Shown piece after piece: positions 37,444 to 48,739 of a stretch of 64,000 nucleotides of DNA. The notes under the pieces were generated by a model, which was given only the letters and a program-made list of their open reading frames with translations, did no database searches and was not told where the DNA came from. The number at the start of each line of letters is the position of its first letter. The stretch's first letter is position 1. The DNA comes from Nissolia schottii (taxonomy: Eukaryota > Streptophyta > Magnoliopsida > Fabales > Fabaceae), in NCBI GenBank assembly GCA_003254905.1, contig QANU01019034.1:124001-188000 (forward strand), read 5' to 3'. A program made the position numbers and the translations under genes.

Positions 37444-38905
37444 ATGGCAAAGCGTCGAGCCAAGAAAGCAGTCAAGCCAACTGAACCCATGGAGCCTCAA
37501 ATTTCTACGCAGCAACCTCAATTCATGGACCGTGAAATTGAAGGTATAACAACACATCTGTGGATTTTTATGAGATACAAAGTCTGTGTCAACTTCAGTT
37601 AGTTTTGCTTTTTGTGTGCACGTGCGGTAGTGGAGCACCAGATTGCTGCGATTAGGGCAGTTCGGGATGTGGAAATTGAACGCTTGGTGACCGAGTTGCA
37701 TTTGCTCCGGTCGTGTTTCAACGAGGAGCAGCTCCAGAAGCCAGTGTTACAGGTGTTTGAAGAAACACTCCCAAATCTCTCGGTTGTGAAGGACCAAGGG
37801 AACAAGAAGTTTGATGTGAGGTGGAAAGAGAGAGGGAGCAGAATGTCCATGAACTGTGCTGGTGGTGGTGGTGGTGGAAGAGAGATGCATGCTTCTTTGC
37901 TGCAAAGGCTGTCCATGGCTTTTCCTGAGTGCTCTGCTTCAATTCCTCCTTTGGGTGGTGGCTTTGAATATTCTAGCAATGGAGGTAAGTTATTGCGGGA
38001 GCCCCTTCGCAGGTTTTTACCAATAGAATATAGATATTGTTGTTCATATGCAATTTGGCCCTTACTGGAAAGACATTTTTCTTTTTGGCATGGATTGTAC
38101 TTGACAACACTTACTTTCTTTGGTGGCAGCGAGATCAAGTTTTCTGGGTACTGATAATCTGCATTTCAAGGACATTGTATGTATACTCTTTCTCCTCTGT
38201 CTACTTTGATTGATGGCACCCTTGAATCACTTGCAAAGGGTTTTGAGTTTATTGTGACATAAAATGGGGGTAGTTGTGTAAGGGTAGCATTAATATTACA
38301 TTCTTATTCGCAACATGGTCTGAGGTATCCATTGAATTTGGGAGTGAAAGGATAGTTTTTTGCTTTTTACTGATTGTATGTCTATTATATAGGTTTTGGA
38401 GGAGCCATCCGAAACTCATACTCTCGCATTGCATGAAGGTCTTCAGACTCCTGGGGTCTGTATCTTCTTCCTTCTTTTCTTCTAATGAATTTTGATGAAC
38501 TCTGGCATTTGTTGCTAAGGATGGATTTTAATTCTGTTGCTTTTTGCAGGTGAGTAGTCAGAGATTGTCCGTTGGGATGACACCAAAAACACTTAGGCTG
38601 CCGAAACCTGGCGAGATGCTTCTCTCTGTCCATGGATCACCCCTTGGTGTTTACAAGGAAAATAACATGGAAGCCATACATGGTACGAAAAATGTTTTAG
38701 TTGAAATTATTTCTTTATCATCTTGCTCATGTACTGGTCACCATATTGTATGAAGTGGAGGTGGCAACACCTTTTGTCTAACATCTGCTTCCTTCCTTGA
38801 AACTCCAACGAACCACTTCCCTTGTGAGATTATGCACTTCTGTTATTGCAGATTTCTCTAGTTATTGATATCTATTATGATTGTGCAGAGTCAGAAGAAG
38901 GTTGA
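37444..38905 (+). CDS. BORR: Borealin-related protein (chromosomal passenger complex)
   Basis: Six coding exons (37444-37543, 37631-37984, 38130-38176, 38393-38455, 38550-38682, 38889-38905) join in phase to 237 residues. The start has a basic leader (MAKRRAKKAVK). A helical segment (VEHQIAAIRAVRDVEIERLV) would pair with INCENP and survivin partners in a three-helix bundle. The C terminus has the plant-specific block MTPKTLRLPKPGEMLLSVHG and ends ESEEG. I recognise it as similar to Arabidopsis BORR (At4g39630), which helps place Aurora kinase at centromeres in mitosis. The last exon encodes only five residues. A 5'UTR intron runs from about 36567 (CAG|GTGCAT) to 37407. The assignment rests on memory of the family. 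Confidence 0.75.
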
Positions 38906-40221
38906 ACGCTATATCCATTGTGATCCAATAACAAGGTTGAACGAGTGATGGATGTCTTTATGTGCACTGTCAGTACCATCTCTGTCATCGTTTTAGTTGA
39001 GAGCTGCATAAAAACTAGTGGCCCCTTGTTCTTATTCAGTTATAGTGTTCTAGACTTTAAGTTGAAACTATTAGAAGAGATGCAAAGGTTTGAATGCAAG
39101 CATGGTTAATGACAAGATATTATGGCGTCATCTAATTCATGTAACTGACCTCACCTAGTGGAACTAAACTTAGTTGTTGTTGTAGTGTTCTAGACTTCAA
39201 GTGTTGCCTTTGACAACCAATTAGATGGGATTAAATGCGACTGTTGATTTTGGCTCTACAAATCAGATTCGCATACATCTCCATGTATTGGATCCCAAGA
39301 TCATGATAGAATTGTCTACTGTAGGAGATGGGTATGTACTAATTAGTTAGTTATGCGAGTCATTCTTAATTGGGTATGTAAATCATTATTTGACATGTGT
39401 AAAGGTCTTGGGAGCTTTAATAGAAATGCATCCATCATTAAAGATATTTTTATCATATCAACTAGTAATTTGATTGCATAAAAGCTGGCATGGTACATCT
39501 TTCTTAGCTATGAATTAGTTATGCTGAGTGTATTAGTTAGTTACTTTAGTTACATTCATTAGTGTACAGGGCTGTATATATAGAATGTAACAATTTATCG
39601 CTCAGAACTTCATTTTATCCTCATTCAAGTTGTGTTCAAGTTGTGTGTAACTTGACTTCACAAGTTTTGGAATCGGGCGCTGCTGCAATACAGTCCTGCC
39701 GAGTTGCTTTTACCTTGTTTTGAAATTCTTGGAGGAGCATAATAAGCTGCTAAATACTCGTTCCACATTATGATTTCCGGGTCTATTTTATGCTGGACAT
39801 GTATGAACAGGTTCAGTCATGGCTTTCTTCGTTTTCATGATATTGAAAACCAAAATATTTTGAAATTCGAGATATTTCAAATCTAATAGCATAAAAAGAT
39901 CCTTGGCAGGCTCTCCACCTAAAATTTGGATTTTCTAAAATATTTTATCTTTTCTAAAGTGAGAAAATGGAAAATTATACACCCTTGAATCATTTAGAAG
40001 GGCTCATGTTTCATTGATCAAGGATGGGTAAACACTCACTTTCACACTTTAAACCAAAAAAAAAAAAAAATACTTTAAAGAATCTTAATTCTTTTTGTAA
40101 TATGAATTAAGGAGTTGTTTAACCTATATTTGTTAGAATTTTTATTTTTGTGTAGACTAGCATAAATTCGTATCACAATTAATTTTGTCTCAGATTAATT
40201 GGATATTAAAATAATTAGAGC
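38906..40221. other. 3' flank of the borealin-like gene and intergenic sequence
   Basis: No gene is recognised. A stretch at about 39530-39660 (TTAGTTAGTTACTTTAGTTA and a TATATATAGAATGTAAC box) looks like part of a copia-type LTR, but no partner or duplication was found, so it is left unassigned. Confidence 0.4.
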
Positions 40222-41017
40222 TAGGGTGAAAATGGGCTGAGTTTGGTTAGACTACGGCTTAATAGGCTTGATCCACTTCTAAATTATTTGACTTGAGCTT
40301 GGGTTTGTTACCTACCATAGGTCTTTTTTTAAGGCTTGGTTTGGTCTTTTTAAAAGTCTGGCTTGACCTAAAAATTTGTTTACTAGCCTACTTGAAACAA
40401 AGAAAAATAAAATGCTTAGATATTGTTTATCATTGAAGCTATACAAATAGTGTATCTAATTAGGTTATTGACAGGAAATATAAAAAAAAAATCTATTTTT
40501 TTAGTCATTAAACTGTAACATAGCCAAAATAAACATGAAAGAATTTGCATTATATTGTTAACTAAGAAAGAATCCTACTCTTTAAATATTGAAGTAATAT
40601 AGCAAGAGAAAGCAAATTAATAGGTATTATATAGTAGATGAAAAGATAAAGCGGTAAGTGCCTAAGTCTAAGACAAAAACAAAGAGATGATAAGTCAAAT
40701 AAGAATGTATGATTCTATTTCCAAGAGAGTGAGAGAGATGAAAAGATAAAAGATTGAGTATGATTAAATTATATTATAAAAATATGATAGAATTTTTTTA
40801 TTATTCAAAAATAGGAAAAGATATAATTTTATAAGTACACTGGACTGTTGGGCCTAAAAGACCTTTTTTTTCTTACCATGACCTAGCTTATTTAGCTAAA
40901 AATGCTTTTTAAAAAGCCTTGACCTGACTTGTTTATTAAATTAGTTAGACTAAGCTAGACCTTAAATGAGTCGGGTCAAAGACTCCTGACTGGCAGCTTG
41001 ACCTATTTACTCCCCTA
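40222..41017. mobile_element. Non-autonomous hAT-type element
   Basis: The left end TAGGGTGAAAATGGGC and the reverse complement of the right end TAGGGGAGTAAATAGG form the short inverted repeat of plant hAT elements (TAGGGGTG-type). Near-identical 8-bp repeats flank it: ATTAGAGC at 40214-40221 and ATTAAAGC at 41018-41025. The termini are rich in GGCTTGACCTA-like phrases, and the arms pair partly over more than 100 bp. At 796 bp and without a transposase, it is non-autonomous. Confidence 0.8.
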
Positions 41018-41106
41018 ATTAAAGCCATTTTTATCTCTATTAATTATGTTAATTATTGTTATCAAGCCTATTACTGTCAAGCACTGTTCATTAGTGGGTA
41101 TATCTT

Positions 41107-43020
41107 TGTAACACCCCACTTTTTTCGCTATTTTGAGTATTGTCTTAGAATATCTTTTCTCCCAAGGACACATGACCATTCGACCATGTGTGTGTCACTA
41201 CCTCCTTTAAACACATAATTGTGTCATTTGCCTCTAAATTGTTTTATTTCAATTGAAAATTAAAGACCCAACAGAAGTGTAATCATAAGGGAATGCTTTC
41301 ATTTTCCTTATTCCAAGAGCATCCATCACAAATTCACTCCACTTCTTTCCTCCGACCTTCTTTACTTCCAATTTCTTTTATTCTTTTGGTTTGGTTTCTG
41401 TAAAACACCTCAGTGTCTAGGCCACACGTGGCAACACATGGCATGCCATATGTCACCACGCATGGTTGCCCCTTCCACTAAGGCCATTCAGCCATAAGAA
41501 CTCTCCAACACCTCATGTATATCTTTCATGTTCTTTCTCTTCCTCCCTAAGCTTTCATTCATTAAAAACATGAGACCCAAAACTTAGAGAATTTTCCAAC
41601 CAATTCAATGTCCTAGGAGAAAGTATATGAAAACTATTTGCTAAAAGAGAATTAAATTTTCTTCGAAAACACTCCATATTGCCTTGGTTTTATGATAAGA
41701 TAATGGACATAGAGTAAATAATTAGACAATTTATTTATTTATAATTGACAGATAGGCAATTAAAGGGTCAACCTGGTGATTGAGAGATGATTTGGAAAAA
41801 GGGAGAGTCTTTCCCTGAGCCTCTGGTTGTCAGTTAAGCCCCAACGAGTCCCGTCGGTCAGTCGATGGCCTTAATAACCTTAGATTTATGCCTGAATACC
41901 CAAGAGATGTTTTTGCATAGATTCACATGTCATTCCAAGAACCTTAAATGTCTTTATTTCAATTTAGAGTTGTCTTAGAAAATTTTTCCTTTACAAAAAT
42001 CCGGATAACCGTTTTGCCTTTACGCATGGTCTTTGGGGCCCGAACCTGACATTCTTTCCATATCAGGGCTTTTTAAGGTAAAATACAGGTATTAAATCCT
42101 TTCTTGAAAGCAAACTATTAATTTTACCCTTTTTGAACGTATTTTGATTTTTCGGGGGCAGAACACCTCTTTTTGAGTCCCATAACACCCCAAATGGCGC
42201 CTAGAGCCTTATCGCGACGCCCGGCGAGTTACCTCACATGCACAACGACACATGGCGGGACAAGTGTCTCCATGAATGTGCCCCCAAGCCACTTGACCAG
42301 CCAGCCACTCCCCCAAGATTTAAGGCAACTAACTTGCCTTAGAAGTTAAAAGGCAATTACCTTGCCTTAGACGTTAAATCCAACAAAATTCACTTTCATA
42401 ACAATTGACTCAATCCTCATTTGATGGAAAAATCACTCCTAGCACCAGCTCTCCTCTTTAGACCCAAAATTTATTTAAAATATATTTACAATGTAAATGC
42501 TTTTTAGTGGCTAATGCCAAACCTAAATAACGGTTTAAGCTTCTCGCATGGTCCTACGAGCCCCAAATTGAATGTCTCTTTGTCTAAATTTAATTAAATA
42601 TTACAGATACCTTTGAGACTCACTTTTACCGTGGATGACTCATTTGTATCTTTATCTAATTTAATTTACTATTAGACAATCAAAACAGTCACGCTCTAGT
42701 GTTTCGGAGCATCTCGAGTCATGCAAAAAATTTACGCTTGACACACCACACCTCCATCATGTGACACATGGCATGCAAAGCATGCCACATGTCACAACCA
42801 CGGCCCCCAAAAAAGCCACATGGCCTCACGGCCATAAGCCCCTCTCATGCACCAAAGATCTAATCCTGTCATAGTTTATTGATTCACTTAATAGAAATTT
42901 ATTTCAGAGAACACAGTGGAGGAAAGCACCATCCTAAACAATTATTTACTTCCTTCTTCCTTTATTTTTCATAACTTAACTTTCCTTTCATCGCCACGGA
43001 CAACATTTATATTTTGAGAA
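41107..43020. repeat. Unclassified repeat-like region, possibly LTR-derived
   Basis: It opens with TGTAACACCCC, a common start of plant Ty3/gypsy LTRs. It contains three loosely similar blocks of ACACATGGCATGCCA type, each followed by a GCCATAAG or GGCCCCC phrase (near 41420, 42250 and 42760). No coding domain is visible and the ends cannot be fixed. It is probably an old retroelement remnant. Confidence 0.3.
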
Positions 43021-43321
43021 ATCGCTTTTCTCCAAGGATCCATTGCCTTGTGTTAGCATTATCATCCTCTGAAACACATACACACTTTCGGCCAAACCAT
43101 ACCCACTATTGCCATATACATGATTTCTTTCCTTCATTCTTCATTGTCCATTTCTTTCATTTGGGAAGCAAGCAAGACCGCTCCACCACGTCAAGTTTCA
43201 TTACTCGCTTTAGTAAACTAATAGTGAAAACACTCACTTTAATCTCAGAGTAAAATCCTCACTTTAAAAGATCCTTGCACCTTCCACCTATTGATCTCAC
43301 CCTAGCACCTATAGAGAGACT

Positions 43322-43470
43322 CTTTTATACAGTATGGTGTAAAAAAAACCTTGCACCACATGAAGTATACACCATTGATCATTTTTCTCTTGCTGTCACT
43401 ATTTCTTTTATCAAGAATGATCAATATCTCATGTGGTGCATAATTTTTTTTACAACATGGTGTATAAAAG
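43322..43470. mobile_element. Short foldback MITE
   Basis: Left arm CTTTTATACAGTATGGTGTA and right arm (reverse complement) CTTTTATACACCATGTTGTA continue through TGCACCACATGA on both sides, giving arms of about 47 bp with few mismatches and a loop of about 50 bp. There is no coding content. The target duplication is not clear. Confidence 0.75.
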
Positions 43471-43599
43471 AATTTACACTGCACCTAATTACTAACAAAG
43501 AAAAAAAAAATAGAAGTGAAATTAAATTAAAAAGGCCAAATAATGGAAGCGCAGCAGTCAGATTAATGGGCTTTCCTGGGGCTACGACGGAAGGCCCAA

Positions 43600-46500
43600 A
43601 TTGTTGAACTCTGCATAGTGTTGGATTGATTAGCTGGGTTCAGAAATTGGGTTGTGTGGCCTGAATTATTTTACTTAGTATGTTGCAAAGCCAGCTTCAG
43701 GTAATTAAAAGCAAAATATTTTGAGGTGATTTAGTTGTTAACTTTTTTTTTTATAAGAATTATCATTTTTTTCTTAAATTTAATTTAACCTTAAAATTTA
43801 GTGATATACTATTATACTGAACTTCAAATGATAGTATTCAATGAACAAAAGAAGTTTCTTAATACTACAAACTTATGATGTGTGGAGTGATGGTATATAT
43901 GGGTATGAGAATGAGTTCCTAACTCTATTTCCTCATGCCTCATGCCTCAATTGGTTGGCTAGTCAACTTATAAAAATTGAATTGGCTTGTTAGAAAGGGA
44001 ATTAAAAATAGAACAAATAGTTGTAGTTTGAAGGAATCACGGCTTTGTGTACCATTCCTCCACGTACGTTCCGAGAAAGGGCAACACAAACCCACAAGCA
44101 GAAGTAGGTGGTGGGTGGATGCAACAAGAAAGAAACACTACATATGCAAACAAAATTATGCTCTACATATAAATAGGGGTAATTAGTCACTATAAGTACA
44201 AAACCAAATATCAATTCATCACAAACGCCCAAAATATTCCGCCTAAAAATGTTGCTTGTGTAGTTGTGTTCAAGAAATGCTAATTCTCTTCGAAAGCAAC
44301 AATAATTTTTTTTTAAGTAAATAAAAATAAATGTACGTTGAAGGTTTTTTTTTTTTTTTTATAGTTTCAATGTTTTTATTTAATTTAATTTTTCTTCTTT
44401 AAGTAATTAGTAATATTTTTGAAGAAAAAAAGTGTATATTTGATATTTTTTATTAGTTCCCTTTCAAAAAAAAAACTGAATTTTTTTATCTAATGTAGAG
44501 GGATGATAGTCAACTCATATACTCCTAAATTAACGAAGTGTAAGAACAATTGCTAAACTGTAGACTCAACCACTAATTCTTTTTAGATGAATGTTAGGAT
44601 TATTAAAAAAATATTATGAGAAGCTTATTGCTTTATTAGGGTGATAGATATCGAAAATTAACTAAATATCTTTCATATTTACTGTAGCTCAGATTAAAAT
44701 AAAGGGACCGAAGGCAAATTCGAAAGTGCATTATTGTCTTTATAATTAATTAATAACATTATTAAATTAGCCTTTTAGGAGAATTTGATATTTATAAACA
44801 TATTCTTTTTTCCGTTACAGTTGTAATTATAGCGGTTTGTTCACAATCATGAATGATTTGAAGTTTTTAACTGGAATAGGAAATGCCTCAAATTTGATAT
44901 ACGCGCACCTGAAAAAATTAGCAAGTCATTAAACTGGGTTTGCAAGTTATAACTGGAGTTAATAAAATTCTATTCTGATGTAACGGACGTAATTCATGCA
45001 CCTTTATCATCATTACTCCAACAAAAATGTAAGAGTTAAACTAAAAAATAATAATAAAGTATTGATAGTCAAGGATTCCGTTGAGGTATGATTCACACAT
45101 TTTTTTAGTTCCTTAAAGTAACGCAGCACATGTTTATTCTTGAGAATGATTTGGCCTTTATAACTGGTTTGATGACTATGACAAGTGTTGGCATTAAACC
45201 TCATGCCAAGAGTTGGTTGTTTTATTTTATTTTTAAATCACAAGAAAATGCGAGTTTTATAACTAATCCTACACTACTTTATAACCACCTCTAATATTTA
45301 AGATTGCATGATGTTCAAAATTAGGGATCGAACATCTGACAATTAGTTAAAGAATAATGAACATTTTTCCGTTCAATGATAACACGAATTATGTTAAGAG
45401 TTGTTAAACACAATGATAAATTTTAGATGAACTTTTTTTAACTTAAATATATAAATAAGTTTTTAACATAACTAAAGCTATATTAATATATAAGAGTTTA
45501 CTTGCAATCTATTGTTAGCGTAAAACATTTTTATCTTATCAATCAATCAAATTTTATCATACAAATAAAAATAATTGATTTTGTTTAACGCTCACACTAT
45601 CAACGAATAATAATTAAATCCAATATATAAACATATTTAAGTTAATATAACTTTAGTTGTGTTAGAAACTTAATTATGAGCATAGTTGTTATGCATGGTA
45701 AAAAAATTTATACCATCATTCAATTAAATTATTTTATATATATAATTCTTTTAAATAATAAATAAGAGAGTTAATTATTTAAATATATAAAACTGTATTT
45801 TACCGAATGAAAATATAAAAATATTTTTAGCGGTCGTGCAAATAATGAGAAATTTGCACGTTGCATAGGAAAACACGTTGCAGAGCAATTTGCATAGGGC
45901 AACAGATTATGAAGGGAAAAGTGCCTCCTAGTTGGGCCACCCCGTGATTCGTTATCAGCCGTTCATTCTTGAATGAGTTCACATCTTCACGTTCCAAGTT
46001 TTGTGAATCGCAAATGTTACTTTCAAGGCTCAATCCATGATGGGCCTTGAGAAAGAAAAAAGTTCAAGATTCATCATGTTAAAGTATTGTATTTTATTTT
46101 TTTAAAATATCCCAAGGTCATCTTGGTCATTTGGCAGAGATTTGGGAGATTTTCAAGATACTAATGTCAGTAATAAACTAATATAATATAGAATTATAGA
46201 TATGTGTTGTTGACAGTTTTTTGTATTTAAAAAGTTCACAATGAAATTTGGAGGTATGCTAATTAATTAACATTTCATTTTAAGTATAAAAAAATAATTT
46301 ATATTCCTTGATAATATAAAAGATTTTTATATAATTATTTAATTGTGTATTGACACATAAATAAAATTAATTAAATATTTCTTTTACTTTTTTAATTTTT
46401 TAAATAATAATACATGATTATATGATAATTAATGTAAAACTCTATATATTATCAATATATATAAATTAATCTCTAATTATAAATAGGCATAAACATCCAT

Positions 46501-47201
46501 TATGCAAACTTTAATTAACTTTTATTAAAGCATAGAGAAGAAGAGATGATATTCTCACCTTAATGAGGTGAAAAATAACTACTAAAATATGAGTTCAGTT
46601 GTATTGTAAATTAATAATATATTATAATAGTTATTATAAATTAAAAAAATCATTTTTTTATAAATAAATTAAAAAAAATTAGTTGAACACAAATTTAGCA
46701 TATTATATTTAAATATACACAAAATAAAAACGAGTTTCATTTTATACTAATCAAAATTACTTTGTAGAATAAACAATAAAAATAATAAAATTCACATTAA
46801 CGGTATATGTTAAAAAATAATATCAAACCAAAAAAATTCTCCCTATCATTGCTCTTTTTTAAGAGAAATTATTACATGTCACAAAACTTCTCCTTTCTTA
46901 ATATTTCCTTTGCTTGACTGATTCCTATGCGCTTTATTAAAATCTGTCCTTTTTAGTTCACTCCCATTCGTAGCCAGTGGTAGTGATCATCTTACCAATA
47001 TACCGTATCTGCCTCTTGGTTAACATAGTGAGTTTATTTAACCAAAAAATTGTTAAAATACTCAGGTAATAAGAGCCACAATATTGATATTTTTAAAACA
47101 TTTTTTTTGTAAACTAGGAGTCTTAAAAAAAAAAAAACTACTGCCTCATAACACGTAGATTAGGTAAGACCCTCGTCAGCAAACAAAGTAATGAAATGAA
47201 A
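43600..47201. other. AT-rich intergenic sequence
   Basis: The longest gene-free stretch of the window. Frames here are short and low in complexity. A block of more balanced composition at 45830-46070 shows no family resemblance. Nothing else is supported. Confidence 0.5.
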
Positions 47202-47717
47202 GGGAAAAAATGCTCATTTTTATCATCGAAAATATAAGTCTGGGTCATTTTAATTCTTGAAATTTAAAATTTAATTTTTTAATCTTTGAAATTATGAGTT
47301 ATAGGTCAAAATAGTCTCTCAATTCATTATCATTATTGAATTATCATATTTTCACCAATTTTCTGCATTAAATGAGAATGTGATAATAATAGAGGTTGTG
47401 TGGTAACACTAAGGGTTAAAAATGCGGCTATGATTGCACTTGGAGCTATAAATCTTAGCTTTTATTGTAGCTTCATTTACCACCATGACTGCTCTCACGA
47501 CCTCATTTATAGTTTTAAGTGTAGCTATAACTCATTTGCAGTTTTCATTGTTGTTATTGTCCATTTTAATGTGATAAATCAATAAAAATGTCATAATGAT
47601 AATCAACTGAGGGACTAATTTGACCTATAACTTATAATTTCAGAATTAAAAAGTCAAATTTTGAATTTTAAGGATCAAAGTGACTCAAGCTTTACAAGAC
47701 TAAAATGAACATTACCC
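47202..47717. mobile_element. Long-arm foldback element
   Basis: The left arm begins GGGAAAAAATGCTCATTTTT and the right arm, reverse-complemented, begins GGGTAATGTTCATTTTAGTC. The arms stay alignable for about 150 bp (for example GAAATTATGAGTTATAGGTC against GAAATTATAAGTTATAGGTC). The 200-bp centre has no transposase. GGGTAA...CATTTTAGTC ends are common in plant MULE-type foldbacks, but no clean 9-bp duplication was found. Confidence 0.75.
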
Positions 47718-48739
47718 AAAAATCAAAGACATGGAAACTCTTAGACAAAGTTGTTAAGATTTCTATATAAATATTAAAATTTATGATTTTTATAATTTTA
47801 AAAAAGTCAATCAATTGCACTACAGTCAATTGAATTGAACAATTTTATGATTTAAATCATGTTATTATTTTGCATGTTATATTTTTATTTTGTTCTTCAA
47901 ACCTTTACATAAGATACCAATTTCACGTTTTAACGTTTTTATCACAAGAATTTACTTTCCTAAAAACATGGTAAATCTAGACGGTCCAATCGCTATAAGA
48001 AGATGAGAGCAATAAAGGTTGAGATTCAAAATAAAACATGTAAGAAGAAAATAAATTATTTAATGTTAAAATTTTACATGATAAAATTATGGAGATTACT
48101 TTGGTACCCCATCAAATTTAAAAGTATTGATACCCTATGATTATTTATGGCTAAAAATTAATACGTGTCTCATTAACTTTAAATACTTATTATTTAAAAT
48201 TTAAAAGTAAATAATGACAGTTAAAATATAAAAAAATATTGAAATTCTTATAAAAATATGGATATAAAAAAAACTTTAAATTATATTTAATTTGTTTCAC
48301 CATTAATAAAAAGCGAGACTCACATGTCCTATAAACGATAAAAAAAATGAATTCCAAGAGATTTTACCATATAAAAAAAATTGACATATGATTCATTCTG
48401 ACGGTAGGAACCTAATCTGGTTTAACCCTATCAAAATCCCATTTTTTCCGCACGATGACAATATAAATAATAATCTATTATTATTATAAAATTATTTGTT
48501 GTGTTGGTGGAACCCTTGAAGGCAGGGTTTGGTAGATTCTTTCGGCATATGAATATAGAAAAGGTGAAGATATTTGTATGAGCGAGCGTGCCTCTTCTTC
48601 CCCACCCTTCCGAAAAACACCCAAATCTCTTTATTCTCCAATCTCCAAGCCTTTACCCTTATCTCTTCTCCCTCTCTGTGTCTCTCTCTTTCTCTCTGTT
48701 AGAACCCTTCAAAACTGTGTGAGAGAGTGAGAGAGAGAC
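47718..48739. other. Upstream region of the NTT gene
   Basis: AT-rich sequence changes near 48580 to a CT-rich leader (CTCTCTCTTTCTCTCTGTTA around 48680-48700), which is probably the 5'UTR of the ATP/ADP carrier gene. No other gene is seen. Confidence 0.5.

Noticed and set aside
39530-39660. Solo LTR of copia type
   Set aside because: The texture is suggestive, but neither TG...CA ends nor a 5-bp duplication could be found.
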